Shown: positions 1 through 8,810 of the stretch, piece by piece
Layout: every line of letters begins with the position of its first letter
Numbering within the stretch: the stretch's first letter is position 1
NCBI RefSeq assembly: GCF_014191495.1
Contig: NZ_JACHWR010000001.1
Span: forward strand, 372,001 to 436,000
Length of the DNA stretch: 64,000 nt
Direction of reading: 5' to 3'
From: Nocardioides soli
GTDB lineage: Bacteria; Actinomycetota; Actinomycetes; Propionibacteriales; Nocardioidaceae
Translations under genes and position numbers: made by a program
The notes under the pieces: model-generated
Databases searched by the model: none
What the model was told of the DNA's origin: nothing
What the model saw: only the letters and a program-made list of their open reading frames with translations

Positions 1-2900
1 TCGGGCCCGTCGGTCGCGGCCGCGTCCGGGGAGCTCGTCGCGGCGGGGTCGAACAGCCGCGGGACGGGCACGTCGGGGCCGTACTCGGCGATCAGCGCGT
101 CGGCGTCGATGCCGAGCTCCTCGATCGCCTTCTCCTCGAGCTGCTCGATGCGCATCCGCCGCTGGGTGCGGGCGACCTCGTCGCGGTGGACGGAGCTGAC
201 CAGCTCGTCGTGCTCCTTGCCGAGGTCGCGGAGCTGGGTCCGGACGTCCCGGAGGTCCTGCTCGCGGCCGCTGCGGGACTGCTCGACGGCGGCCCGGGCC
301 TCGGCGGCGCGCCGGATCGAGATCTCCAGCCGGGCCAGCACGTAACCCACCGCGACGCCGACCGCCTCGGCGGCCCGGCCCTCGCGGATCAGCCGCTCGC
401 GACGTTCGGCCGCCTGGGCCCGGGCCGCGCGCTCCTTCTCGGCCGCCCGCAGCAGCGCGTCGGCGCGGCCGTGCAGCGCGCGGGCCCGCTCCTCCGAGGT
501 GCGCAGCGCCAGCCGGGCGTCCATCTCGCCCTGGCGGGCGCCGCGGGCGGCCTCGACGAGCTGCTCGCGGGCGGTGGTGTCGGGCTCCTCCTCGGGCGCC
601 TCCTCCGCGGACGCGAGGCGCTGCTCGAGATCGGCGAGGCCGGACACGGCCTGCACCCGGGCCTCCTCGGCCTTCGCGATCGCCTGGGCCAGCCGCTCGG
701 CCTCGCCGCGGGCGGCACGGGCCTGCGAGCCGAACTGGCCGAGTTCCTCGGCGACGGCGGCCAGCGTGGCGTCGGACTCGTGGAGCTTCGCGAGCGCGAC
801 GTCGACCCGCTTGTGCGCCTCGAGCCGCTCGCTCTCCAGCCGCGACATCTCGAAGCCGAGGCGCTCGGAGGAGGCGATCGTCTCGGCGAGCTGCTGCGCG
901 GCCTCGTCGACGGCGGCCTGGACCTCGATCAGGCTGGGCTGGCTGCCGGAGCCGCCGGCCGCGAAGTGGGTGCCGATCAGGTCGCCCTCGCGGGTCACGG
1001 CGGTGACGTCGGGCAGGGCGGCCACGAGCGAGCGGGCCGCCGCCAGGTCGTCGACGACCGCGACCCTGAGCAGCAGCCGGGTGAGCGCGGGGCGGACCTC
1101 GCCGGGGCACTCGACGACGTCGACGGCGTACTCGGCGCCCGGCGGCAGCGCGGGCCAGTCGCGCGGCTGGTCGGGCGCGCCGCCGAGCAGCATCCCGGCC
1201 CGGCCGAGGTCGGCGCCCTTGAGGTGCTCGATGGCGCGTACGGCGGCGCCGGCGTCGGCCACGGCCACCGCGTCGGCCGCGGAGCCGAGCGCCTGGGCGA
1301 CGGCGGTCTCGAAGCCCACCCGCACGCTGAGCAGCGCGGCGACCGAGCCGAGCAGTCCCGAGACCTCGTCGCTGGCCGCGAGCAGCGCACCCGCGCCGTC
1401 CTTGCGGTTGAGGCCGAGCTCGAGCGCGTCCTTGCGGGCGGCGAGCGCGGAGCGGTCGCGGTCGGCCTGGAGCGCCTCGTCACGCGCCTTGGCGAGCCGC
1501 TCCTCGACGTCGTCGAGGCCGGCCGAGGCCGCCTCGTGCTCGGCGTCGAGACCCTCCTCGCCGGCGTCGAGGCCGGCGACCTTGGTCTCGAGCGCGGTGA
1601 AGTCGCGCTGGGCCCGCTCGGCCCGGGCCACGGCCTCCTCGCGGGCCAGGCTCAGCCGGCCGACCTCCTCGTCGGCGGCGGCCGCCCGCTGGCGCAGCGC
1701 GTTGACCTGACCGTTGAGCCGGGCCAGGCCCTCGCGGCGGTCGGCGGCGGCCCGCTGCAGCGCGGCGATCTTGCGGTCCTCCTCGGCGGCGGCGTCCTCG
1801 GCGCCCCGGCGAGCGGTCACGGCCTCCTCGAGCGCGACCCGGTGGGCGTCCACCTCGGCGGCGATCCGCTCCTCATGCTCGCGCACCTGCGCCGCCTCGG
1901 CCTCGAGCTGGTCGGGGTCGCGGCCCGAACGCGCCTCTTCCACGTCGCGGGTGCCCGCGGCGTTGCGCACGCGCTCGGCCGCCAGCGACTGGGTGCCGCG
2001 GAGCCGCTCCTTGAGCCCGGAGAGCGCGAACCAGGTCTCCTGGGCCTGCGCCAGGGCGGGCAGGTCCTCGCGGAGTGCGGCCTCAAGGGCGGTCTCGCGC
2101 TCGCGGCCGGCCGCGATCTCGGCCTCGACCTGCTCACGGCGGGTGACCAGGATCGACTCGTCGGCCAGCTCCTGCTCCAGCGAGGTGCGGGCGACCGTGA
2201 GGTCGTCGGCGAGCAGCCGGGCGCGGGCGTCGCGCACATCGGCCTGCACGGTGGCCGCCCGCCGCGCGACCTCGGCCTGGCGGCCGAGCGGCTTGAGCTG
2301 GCGGCGGATCTCCACGAGCAGGTCGCCCAGGCGGGCGAGGTTGCCCTCGGTGGAGTCGAGCTTGCGGAGCGCCTTCTCCTTGCGCTTGCGGTGCTTGAGG
2401 ACGCCGGCGGCTTCCTCGATGAAGCCCCGGCGGTCCTCGGGCGTCGCGTGCAGGATCGTGTCGAGCTGGCCCTGCCCCACGATCACGTGCATCTCGCGGC
2501 CGATGCCGGAGTCGGAGAGCAGCTCCTGGACGTCGAGCAGCCGGCACGAGTTGCCGTTGATGGCGTACTCCGACCCGCCGCTGCGGAACATCGTGCGGCT
2601 GATCGTGACCTCGGAGTACTCGATCGGCAGCGCGCCGTCGGCGTTGTCGATGGTCAGCACGACCTCGGCCCGCCCGAGCGGCGGCCGGCCCGAGGTGCCG
2701 GCGAAGATGACGTCCTCCATCTTGCCGCCGCGCAGCGACTTGGCCCCCTGCTCGCCCATCACCCAGGCGAGCGCGTCGACGACGTTCGACTTGCCGGAGC
2801 CGTTGGGACCCACGATGCAGGTGATGCCGGGCTCGAGCTGGAGCGTGGTCGAGGAGGCGAAGGACTTGAACCCCTTGAGGGTCAGGCTCTTCAGGTACAA
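1..2900 (-). CDS. smc: chromosome segregation SMC ATPase (3' end outside window)
   Basis: Structural maintenance of chromosomes protein, the ATPase core of the condensin-like complex that works with ScpA/ScpB in nucleoid compaction. The reading frame opens with TTG at 2900 giving MYLKSLTLKGFKSF, the family's usual N-terminus. Walker A GPNGSGKSN follows near residue 32. Long Glu/Ala/Arg-rich coiled coil follows, then a glycine-containing hinge at roughly residues 515-645, then the returning coiled coil. About 966 codons are present; bacterial SMCs are near 1,180, so the C-terminal head (signature motif, Walker B) lies to the left of the window. No closer ATG/GTG fits the N-terminus, which supports the TTG start. 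It reads leftward, as do the next genes. Confidence 0.95.
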   Translation of the reverse strand, partial: MYLKSLTLKGFKSFASSTTLQLEPGITCIVGPNGSGKSNVVDALAWVMGEQGAKSLRGGKMEDVIFAGTSGRPPLGRAEVVLTIDNADGALPIEYSEVTISRTMFRSGGSEYAINGNSCRLLDVQELLSDSGIGREMHVIVGQGQLDTILHATPEDRRGFIEEAAGVLKHRKRKEKALRKLDSTEGNLARLGDLLVEIRRQLKPLGRQAEVARRAATVQADVRDARARLLADDLTVARTSLEQELADESILVTRREQVEAEIAAGRERETALEAALREDLPALAQAQETWFALSGLKERLRGTQSLAAERVRNAAGTRDVEEARSGRDPDQLEAEAAQVREHEERIAAEVDAHRVALEEAVTARRGAEDAAAEEDRKIAALQRAAADRREGLARLNGQVNALRQRAAAADEEVGRLSLAREEAVARAERAQRDFTALETKVAGLDAGEEGLDAEHEAASAGLDDVEERLAKARDEALQADRDRSALAARKDALELGLNRKDGAGALLAASDEVSGLLGSVAALLSVRVGFETAVAQALGSAADAVAVADAGAAVRAIEHLKGADLGRAGMLLGGAPDQPRDWPALPPGAEYAVDVVECPGEVRPALTRLLLRVAVVDDLAAARSLVAALPDVTAVTREGDLIGTHFAAGGSGSQPSLIEVQAAVDEAAQQLAETIASSERLGFEMSRLESERLEAHKRVDVALAKLHESDATLAAVAEELGQFGSQARAARGEAERLAQAIAKAEEARVQAVSGLADLEQRLASAEEAPEEEPDTTAREQLVEAARGARQGEMDARLALRTSEERARALHGRADALLRAAEKERAARAQAAERRERLIREGRAAEAVGVAVGYVLARLEISIRRAAEARAAVEQSRSGREQDLRDVRTQLRDLGKEHDELVSSVHRDEVARTQRRMRIEQLEEKAIEELGIDADALIAEYGPDVPVPRLFDPAATSSPDAAATDGP

Positions 2901-3042
2901 CGTCGGGCTCCCAGCTGGTCGGTTCCGCGGACACTGAGGTCGGAGGCTGCATCATCGCAGCCGACCCAGGGGAAGCTCAGCCTGGCTCACGATACCCGGC
3001 TCCACCCCCGATCCCCGGCATCCGGGCACGTGCCGAGTCGGC

Positions 3043-4290
3043 TCAGGCCGGGGCCTCTGCGTGGTCGGCGTGGTCGGTGTGCGCGATGTGGGTGAGCTGG
3101 CGCCAGATCAGCACGACGAAGACCGCGGAGCCGACGAAGGCGAACCAGAACGGCGCCGTCACTCCCCCGTGCTGCGCGATCACCCCGCCGAGGCCCGAGC
3201 CGACAACCAGCCCGCCGAAGACGCCGACCAGGTTGACGCTACCGACCCGGCCCTGGAGCTCGTTCGGGACGGCGCGCTGGCGGATGGTGAGCGAGGTGGT
3301 GCCCCAGATGAAGGCGTGCGCGCCGAAGACGAAGAAGATCCCCATCGCCACCCAGGCGCTCGTGGTCAGCGCGAGCGAGAGCATCGTCAGGGTCTCGACG
3401 ACCAGGCCGACGCGCATCAGGTTGCCCAGGCTGACCCGCCGGGTGATCCAGCCGTAGGACAGCGTGCCCGCCAGCCCGCCCACCGCCGACACCGTCGTCA
3501 GCAGGCCGAATCCGACCTCGCCCAGGCCCAGTCGCTGGGTCGCGTAGAGCACCAGGATCGACCAGGCGGCGCCGAAGGTGATGTTGAAGACGAAGATGGT
3601 CAGCACCAGCGTGCGGACGGCGGGGTGGCGAACCACCCAGCGGAACGCCTCGGCGATGTCCTGCCGGAGGTGGGTCTGGGGCGCCTCTCGCCGGTGCGGC
3701 GGCAGCACCACCCGTGCCACCAGCAGCGCACCGAGCGCCACGACCACGCCCTGGGCCAGGAAGGGCAGCGCGTGTCCGGCTGCGAACAGCGCCGCCCCGA
3801 TCGGCGGCCCCGCGAGCTGGTTGACGGTGATGAAGCCCGTGGTGAGCCGGGCGTTCGCGACCGCGAGGTCGTCGCGGTGGACCAGCATCGGCATCAGCGT
3901 CGCGGCCGTGTTGTCGGCGAACACCTCCGCGGTGCCGAGCAGGAACATCGCCAGCAGCACCAGCCAGATCGACACCACGTCGGTGGCGATGGCGAGGGTG
4001 AGCAGCACGAGCACGCCCGCCCGGAGCAGGTCGACCGTGACGATGATCAGCCGCCGGTCCAGCCGGTCGGCGAGCGCCCCGGCGTACAGGCCGAAGACCA
4101 GCGGCGGCAGCCACTGGAGCAGGGCCGCCATCGCGACCAGCGCCGGGTCGTCGGTCATCGACGCCACCAGGAGCGGCCCCGCCGCGAGCGCGAGCCCGTC
4201 GCCGAGGTTGCTCACCCAGGACGACGCGAGCAGCCAGCGGAAGCCGGTGCCGAGACGGCGCGGCGCGACGATCTCCACCAGCCTGCTCAC
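3043..4290 (-). CDS. MFS transporter, putative exporter
   Basis: Twelve-helix major facilitator of 415 residues, resembling the MFS_3/EntS-like exporter group of Actinobacteria. Hydrophobic segments are spread over the whole length. The loop between helices 2 and 3 carries GALADRLDRR, a version of the MFS signature motif A. The start is GTG at 4290; the first helix region follows at about residue 15. It lies upstream of smc in the same direction with a gap of about 140 bp, so it may or may not share a transcript. The substrate cannot be inferred from the sequence; small hydrophobic compounds or siderophores are typical for the group. Confidence 0.85.
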   Translation of the reverse strand: MSRLVEIVAPRRLGTGFRWLLASSWVSNLGDGLALAAGPLLVASMTDDPALVAMAALLQWLPPLVFGLYAGALADRLDRRLIIVTVDLLRAGVLVLLTLAIATDVVSIWLVLLAMFLLGTAEVFADNTAATLMPMLVHRDDLAVANARLTTGFITVNQLAGPPIGAALFAAGHALPFLAQGVVVALGALLVARVVLPPHRREAPQTHLRQDIAEAFRWVVRHPAVRTLVLTIFVFNITFGAAWSILVLYATQRLGLGEVGFGLLTTVSAVGGLAGTLSYGWITRRVSLGNLMRVGLVVETLTMLSLALTTSAWVAMGIFFVFGAHAFIWGTTSLTIRQRAVPNELQGRVGSVNLVGVFGGLVVGSGLGGVIAQHGGVTAPFWFAFVGSAVFVVLIWRQLTHIAHTDHADHAEAPA

Positions 4291-4403
4291 AAGGCGCTGA
4301 CTCTAGACGCAGCTCCCGACGCATTTCCTCCGGTTTACCGCGCACCGGCCCTGGGGTAGGTCAGGGCAGACGTCCCACCAGGGACCGGAGACGGGGAGAC
4401 AGC

Positions 4404-4832
4404 ATGATCAAGACGGCTCTGGCGGCGCTCGTGGCGTCCGCCGTGACGGTCGCACCGGCCGCGACCGCGGCACCGACGCACGCCGATCGGACCGACCACG
4501 CCCGCGCCGCGAAGGGCGTGACGGGCTCGTGGAAGGGCGCCGTGTACGGCGACGCGGGCGGCCCGGTCGGCTACACCGCGAAGGTGAGGATCACCCAGCG
4601 GCACGGGAAGCTGCGCGGCACGATCACCTACCCCGGGATCTGCTCCGGGACCTGGAAGTTCCGCGGGAAGAAGGGCGGCTGGTACACGTTCCGCGAGGTG
4701 ATAACCCGCGGTCCGAGCCCCTGCGTGAGCCCGGTCAGTGCCAAGGCCAAGCGGGTCGGCGCGAAGCTGAAGGTGGTGTGGCGGGAGCCGCAGACCGGCG
4801 ACACCGCCAGCATGAAGGCACGCCGGACCTGA
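4404..4832 (+). CDS. small secreted protein of unknown function
   Basis: Protein of 142 residues with a clear Sec signal peptide: MIKTAL, a hydrophobic Ala/Val core, then a probable signal peptidase cut near ATAAPTHA at residue 24-25. The mature part is basic and rich in Gly, Lys and Arg. It contains W-K-G-A-V and G-K-L-R-G-T-I-T-Y segments that look like short beta strands of a lipocalin/barrel-like fold. There are two Cys (in GICSGTW and PSPCVSP) that could form a disulfide in the exported form. A purine-rich GGGGAGAC lies 7-10 nt before the ATG. I do not recognise the family; no function is proposed. Confidence 0.75.
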   Translation: MIKTALAALVASAVTVAPAATAAPTHADRTDHARAAKGVTGSWKGAVYGDAGGPVGYTAKVRITQRHGKLRGTITYPGICSGTWKFRGKKGGWYTFREVITRGPSPCVSPVSAKAKRVGAKLKVVWREPQTGDTASMKARRT

Positions 4833-4852
4833 CCAGCCGTGCCTGGCGACGG

Positions 4853-5056
4853 TCAGGCGGGCTGCATCTCCGACAGGGACGCGGCTTCGTCGAGGAGCGC
4901 GGCGGCCTGCGCGGCCGCGAGCTTGTCGTTCTCCTCGCTCAGGCGCAGCACGAGTGCCTCGAGCTCGCCCACACGCGCGCGCAGCCGAGCGTTCTCGGCC
5001 GAGAGTGCGGGAGTCCGCAGGTCGCTGTCCATGTAGCCGATCAGCGCCTTGGCCAT
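4853..5056 (-). CDS. small conserved actinobacterial coiled-coil protein
   Basis: A 67-residue protein beginning MAKALIGYMDSDLR. A continuous amphipathic coiled coil follows (leucines spaced through ENARLRARVGELEALVLRLSE), ending in an Ala-rich tail. Proteins with the MAKALIGY opening are widespread and highly conserved in Actinobacteria but have no established function. The start at 5056 is chosen because GGAAGG sits 8 nt upstream and because upstream codons in the same frame are not protein-like. It lies just downstream of mutM on the same strand, separated by about 80 bp. Confidence 0.8.
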   Translation of the reverse strand: MAKALIGYMDSDLRTPALSAENARLRARVGELEALVLRLSEENDKLAAAQAAALLDEAASLSEMQPA

Positions 5057-5139
5057 GTATGAGCCTTCCGGGGTGGTGAGAGGGGATGGGGTCCGCGATG
5101 GCGGGCCGTCTTCAAGAGTCCCACCCAGGGCGCCGCGGG

Positions 5140-6009
5140 TCAATGTGAGGCGCTCCGGCGGCGGCGCGGGGCGGGCTGGCAGACCGGGCAGAAGTACGAC
5201 GAGCGGTTCATGAACGCGACCCGGCGCACCGGCGTACCGCACCGGTCGCAGGGCTCCCCCTCGCGCCCGTAGGCGTGCAGGGAGCGGTCGAAGTAGCCCG
5301 ACTCGCCGTTGACGTTGACGTAGAGGGCGTCGAACGACGTGCCGCCCTCGCCGAGCGCGGCGACCATGACGTCGCGGGCGTGGCCCAGCAGCTCGCGCAC
5401 CTGGGCGGCGGTCAGCCGCTCCCCCGGGCGCTCGCCGTGCAGCCGCGCCCGCCACAGCGCCTCGTCGGCGTAGATGTTGCCGACCCCGGAGACCAGGCCC
5501 TGATCGAGCAGCTGCCGCTTGATGCCGGAGGCCCGCTTGCGGACCCGGCGCACGAACAGGTCGTCGTCGAACTCCGGGTCGAGCGGGTCGCGGGCGATGT
5601 GCGCGATCTCCGGCGGCAGCTCGGCGCCGCCCCCGGAGAAGGACAGCCCGCCGAACATCCGCTGGTCGACGAACCGCATCTCGCGGCCCTCGTCGCTGCC
5701 GTCGAGGGCGAAGCGGACGCGCAGGTGCCGCTCGGCCGGCGCGTCGGGCGGCTGGACCAGGATCTGTCCGCTCATCCCGAGGTGGCCCAGCAGCGCGTCG
5801 CCGCTGTCGAGCGGCAGCCAGAGGTACTTCCCGCGGCGCCGGACGGCGTCGACGCGGCGGCCGGTCAGGGCCGCGGCGAAGCCGGCGGGACCACGTGGGT
5901 CGCGGCGCACCGGGCGCGGGTGCAGGACGTCGACGCGGGTGATGGTGGCGCCGACGACGTGGCGCTCGATGCCGGCGCGCACGACCTCGACCTCCGGGAG
6001 CTCGGGCAC
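5140..6009 (-). CDS. mutM: formamidopyrimidine-DNA glycosylase (Fpg/MutM)
   Basis: Base-excision repair enzyme that removes 8-oxoguanine and formamidopyrimidines and nicks the abasic site by beta,delta-elimination. The GTG start yields PELPEVEVV: Pro2 is the catalytic Schiff-base nucleophile and Glu3 the conserved acid. The C-terminus has the H2TH region and a four-Cys zinc finger (CDRCG...YFCPVC). Length is 289 residues, normal for the family. It follows rnc on the same strand with a gap of about 9 bp, the usual actinobacterial rnc-mutM arrangement near smc, so co-transcription is likely. Confidence 0.96.
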   Translation of the reverse strand: MPELPEVEVVRAGIERHVVGATITRVDVLHPRPVRRDPRGPAGFAAALTGRRVDAVRRRGKYLWLPLDSGDALLGHLGMSGQILVQPPDAPAERHLRVRFALDGSDEGREMRFVDQRMFGGLSFSGGGAELPPEIAHIARDPLDPEFDDDLFVRRVRKRASGIKRQLLDQGLVSGVGNIYADEALWRARLHGERPGERLTAAQVRELLGHARDVMVAALGEGGTSFDALYVNVNGESGYFDRSLHAYGREGEPCDRCGTPVRRVAFMNRSSYFCPVCQPAPRRRRSASH

Positions 6010-6018
6010 CGGAGCCGG

Positions 6019-6840
6019 TCAGCCCTGCTCGGCGGCAGTGTCCGCTGCGGTGTCCACGGCGGCGCTGCTTGCCGGGTCAGCGACGTCGAGCTCGCTGGCG
6101 ATCTCGCCGTACGCCGTCTCGGCGGCCGCCTGCTCGGCCTCCTTCTTGGAGCGCCCGACGCCGTTGCCGTAGAGGCGGTCACGGACCCGCACCTGGGCGG
6201 TGAAGGTCTTCATGTGGTCGGGGCCCTCGTCCTCGATGACGTACTCGGGGACGCCGAGCCCGTGCTCGGCCGAGAGCTCCTGCAGCGAGGTCTTCCAGTC
6301 CAGGCCGGCGCCCAGCGCGGAGGCGGCCTCGATGAGCGGGTCGAAGAGCCGGTGCACCACCGGGGCGGAGCCCTCGAAGCCCCCACTCAGGTGCACGGCG
6401 CCGATCACCGCCTCGACGGTGTCGGAGAGGATCGACGCCTTCTCACGGCCGCCGGTCGTCTCCTCGCCGCGGCCGAGCTTCACGTGCTCGCCGACGCCGA
6501 TGCCCCGGCCGACCTCGGCCAGCGCGCGGGCGTTGACGACCGCCGCGCGCAGCTTCGCCAGCCGGCCCTCGGACAGGTCCGGGTGGGTGCGGTAGAGCGT
6601 CTCGGTGACGACCACGCCGAGCACCGAGTCGCCCAGGAACTCCAGGCGCTCGTTGTTCGGCAGACCACCGTTCTCGTACGCGTACGAGCGGTGGGTGAGT
6701 GCGCGCTCGAGCAGCTCGGGGTCCAGCTCGGGGTCCCCGAGCGCTGCTCGCAGCGCGGCGTAGTTGGTCAGCGGACCGGAACCGGTCAGAGGACCTGACG
6801 ACGGTCGGCGCGCGCGCCGTACTGGCCGCACTCGCCGCAC
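6019..6840 (-). CDS. rnc: ribonuclease III
   Basis: Double-strand RNA endonuclease for rRNA precursor and other dsRNA processing. The catalytic signature [12 protein letters not shown] is present, followed by acidic active-site residues around [12 protein letters not shown]. The C-terminal half is a dsRNA-binding domain ending in the [13 protein letters not shown] helix, then a short acidic Ala-rich tail. The start is uncertain. The body aligns from [11 protein letters not shown], but no ATG, GTG or TTG lies between there and the end of rpmF. The nearest starts are GTG at 6840 or 6831, inside the rpmF reading frame, which would make a 46-55 nt gene overlap. A CTG start in the gap is the alternative. 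Confidence 0.93.
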   Translation of the reverse strand: MRRVRPVRRARRPSSGPLTGSGPLTNYAALRAALGDPELDPELLERALTHRSYAYENGGLPNNERLEFLGDSVLGVVVTETLYRTHPDLSEGRLAKLRAAVVNARALAEVGRGIGVGEHVKLGRGEETTGGREKASILSDTVEAVIGAVHLSGGFEGSAPVVHRLFDPLIEAASALGAGLDWKTSLQELSAEHGLGVPEYVIEDEGPDHMKTFTAQVRVRDRLYGNGVGRSKKEAEQAAAETAYGEIASELDVADPASSAAVDTAADTAAEQG

Positions 6841-6971
6841 GCACGGTGCGGGAGGTGCTTGGCACCGCAGGCGGGGTTCGCGCAGGTCACCAGCTGGGGC
6901 GCCACGGCCTTCCAGGCCGAGCGACGGTGACGCGTGTTGCTGCGCGACATCTTCCGCTTCGGGACAGCCAC
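6786..6971 (-). CDS. rpmF: 50S ribosomal protein L32
   Basis: Large-subunit ribosomal protein of 61 residues. It opens [16 protein letters not shown] after a GTG start and has a zinc-ribbon: CANPACG and, after [10 protein letters not shown]. All four zinc-ligand Cys are present, so this is the zinc-containing form. A strong AGGAG lies 7-8 nt before the start. It sits between yceD and rnc on the same strand, the standard actinobacterial order yceD-rpmF-rnc-mutM. Confidence 0.97.
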   Translation of the reverse strand: MAVPKRKMSRSNTRHRRSAWKAVAPQLVTCANPACGAKHLPHRACGECGQYGARADRRQVL

Positions 6972-7023
6972 TGTTCTCTCCTCTAGCCAGGACCGGAGTC
7001 TCCGGCCATGTGTCGATCTGGTC

Positions 7024-7602
7024 TCAGTTCTGGTCGTGCTGGTCCTGCTTCAGGGCCGCCAGCCCCGCCCAACGCGGGTCGATCGGCGCGTCGTGCGCGT
7101 GGTCCGGGTCGTCCTTGAGTCGGGCCCCGCAGTCGGGGCACAACCCGGGACAGTCGTCCTCGCACAGCGGCTGGAACGGCAGTGCGAGCACCACCGCGTC
7201 CCGCAGCAGGGGCTCCAGGTCGACCAGGTCTCCCTCGAGCGTGCTGACCTCGTCGTCCTCCTCGGAGGGGTTGCGCTGGTCCTCGTAGACGAACAGTTCC
7301 TGGAAGCCGACGACCATCCGGTCGGAGATCGGCTCCAGGCACCGCGCGCACTCACCGACGAGCTCGACCTCGGTCGAGCCCGTCACCAGCACACCCTCCA
7401 TGACCGCTTCCAGCCGCAGGTCGAGCTCGACCTGTGAGCCTTCCGGGACACGGAGGACTTCGATGCCCAGATCTGCCGGTGCCGGAACCGTCCGCGTCAC
7501 CTGATGCTGGGACCCCGGGCGGCGGCCGAGCTCGCGGGTGTCGAGCACGAGCGGCGCTCTCGGGTCCAGGCTGCTCAGGGTTCTACTTCCGGTTTCAGGC
7601 AC
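7024..7602 (-). CDS. YceD/DUF177 family protein (23S rRNA accumulation protein)
   Basis: DUF177 protein of 192 residues, commonly encoded directly upstream of rpmF. In E. coli YceD influences 23S rRNA levels. The conserved N-terminal stretch [18 protein letters not shown] is present. Two cysteine pairs suggest metal binding: ECARC in the middle (CARCLEPIS) and [12 protein letters not shown] in the C-terminal third. The GTG at 7602 gives a slightly long N-terminus, but no better start is visible before DPRAPL. The gap to rpmF is about 50 bp. Confidence 0.88.
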   Translation of the reverse strand: MPETGSRTLSSLDPRAPLVLDTRELGRRPGSQHQVTRTVPAPADLGIEVLRVPEGSQVELDLRLEAVMEGVLVTGSTEVELVGECARCLEPISDRMVVGFQELFVYEDQRNPSEEDDEVSTLEGDLVDLEPLLRDAVVLALPFQPLCEDDCPGLCPDCGARLKDDPDHAHDAPIDPRWAGLAALKQDQHDQN

Positions 7603-7698
7603 GACAGATCAGCGAGAAGCGTACCGGTCGGGCGTCGGCCCGGCCAAACCCCGAGGTAGCTCGGACCGAGCCTGCGAGGGACGAGCGTGGGCCGAGGG

Positions 7699-7758
7699 GG
7701 TTGAGGGTGTCGGCTGGGACCGCGCGCCAGCGCGGGACCAGCGACACGTCTCGAAACC
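7699..7758 (+). repeat. REP-like palindromic element, divergent copy
   Basis: Begins GGTTGAGG and ends TCTCGAAACC, the same termini as the copies at 17.4, 23.9-24.5 and 43.1 kb. The inside is a longer imperfect palindrome (GTGTCG-G-CTGG...CCAGCGACAC). It fills most of the space between yceD (start 7602) and the stop of coaD (7761), and overlaps no gene. Confidence 0.6.
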
Positions 7759-7760
7759 CA

Positions 7761-8240
7761 CTAGCGCTCGGCCAGCCGCAGCGTGAGCCGGGCGTGCACG
7801 GCGGGCGGCACCAGTGCGGAGACGTCCCCGCCCAGCGAGGCGACCTCCTTGACGAGGCTCGACGACACGTAGCCCCAGGACGCGTTGGTGGGCACGAAGA
7901 CCGTCTCGACGCCCGTGAGGTGGGAGTTCATCTGCGCCATCGGCAGCTCGTACTCGTAGTCGTTGCCGCCCCGCAGGCCCTTCACGATCGCCGCGGCGCC
8001 GATCTCGCGGCAGAAGTCCACGATCAGGCCGGTGAAGCCCATCACCCGCACGTTGGGGAGGTCGGCGCAGACCTCGCGCAGCATCTCCATGCGCGAGTCG
8101 GGGTCGAACAGCCGCGACTTCGAGGGGTTGGTGCCGGTCGCGACCACCAGCTCGTCGAAGATCGCTGCCGCCCGGCGGATGATGTCGAGATGACCGTTGG
8201 TCACCGGGTCGAACGATCCGGGGCAGACGGCGCGGGTCAT
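7761..8240 (-). CDS. coaD: phosphopantetheine adenylyltransferase
   Basis: Penultimate step of coenzyme A synthesis: 4'-phosphopantetheine plus ATP gives dephospho-CoA plus pyrophosphate. [20 protein letters not shown] contains the nucleotidyltransferase GSFDPxTxGH motif. The other conserved region, ending in [15 protein letters not shown] (family ISSSxVKE), is near the C-terminus. The ATG at 8240 is chosen over an upstream in-frame codon because it puts the GSFDP motif at the normal distance. Its ATG overlaps the rsmD stop (ATGA), so the two are probably translationally coupled. Length is 159 residues, normal. Confidence 0.97.
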   Translation of the reverse strand: MTRAVCPGSFDPVTNGHLDIIRRAAAIFDELVVATGTNPSKSRLFDPDSRMEMLREVCADLPNVRVMGFTGLIVDFCREIGAAAIVKGLRGGNDYEYELPMAQMNSHLTGVETVFVPTNASWGYVSSSLVKEVASLGGDVSALVPPAVHARLTLRLAER

Positions 8241-8803
8241 GGCGTGGACGCTACCGCGAACCACAGGGTGGTCTCCCCGTAACGCTTCTCACGCTCCCGG
8301 CCGAGCCCCTCCGGCCACGCCGGCTCGGGGCTGCGCGACGAGCGCTCGACGACGACCATCGCGCCAGGGGCCAGCCAGCCGTGGTCGACGAGCGCGGCGA
8401 GGTCGCCGGCGACCATCTCGTCGTCGAGCGGGTACGGCGGGTCGAGGAAGACCACGTCGTACGCCGCGCTCGGCCGCTTGCGCAGCGTGGCGGCGACCGA
8501 GGCCGCGACGACCTCGGCCCTCGGGTAGCCGATCGTCCGCGCGTTGGCGGTGACCAGGGCGGCGGTGCGGCGGTCCTGCTCGACCAGGGTGACGGTCGCG
8601 GCGCCACGCGACCAGGCCTCGAGGCCGACCGCGCCGGATCCGGCGTACAGATCGAGGACGCGGAGGCCGTGCAGCGAGCCGCACCACGACTCGATCGCGG
8701 AGAAGAGCGCCTCTCGGACCCGGTCGCTCGTGGGGCGGGTGGCGTCGCCGCGGGGCGTCTGGAGCCGCCGACCGCCGGCGCTGCCTCCGATGATGCGGGT
8801 CAT
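8237..8803 (-). CDS. rsmD: 16S rRNA (guanine(966)-N2)-methyltransferase
   Basis: AdoMet-dependent methyltransferase that modifies G966 of 16S rRNA in the 30S subunit. [14 protein letters not shown] is the typical N-terminus. The SAM-binding loop [18 protein letters not shown] and the catalytic FLDPPY motif are both present. Length is 188 residues. The gene lies between recG (7 bp gap) and coaD (4 nt overlap) on the same strand, the conserved recG-rsmD-coaD order of Actinobacteria. Confidence 0.96.
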   Translation of the reverse strand: MTRIIGGSAGGRRLQTPRGDATRPTSDRVREALFSAIESWCGSLHGLRVLDLYAGSGAVGLEAWSRGAATVTLVEQDRRTAALVTANARTIGYPRAEVVAASVAATLRKRPSAAYDVVFLDPPYPLDDEMVAGDLAALVDHGWLAPGAMVVVERSSRSPEPAWPEGLGREREKRYGETTLWFAVASTP

Positions 8804-8810
8804 GGCGTGC

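Noticed and set aside
186..3095. Long plus-strand open frame opposite smc
   Set aside because: It is the complement of a clear SMC protein with Walker A, hinge and coiled coil. High GC makes long antisense frames without a protein-like composition.
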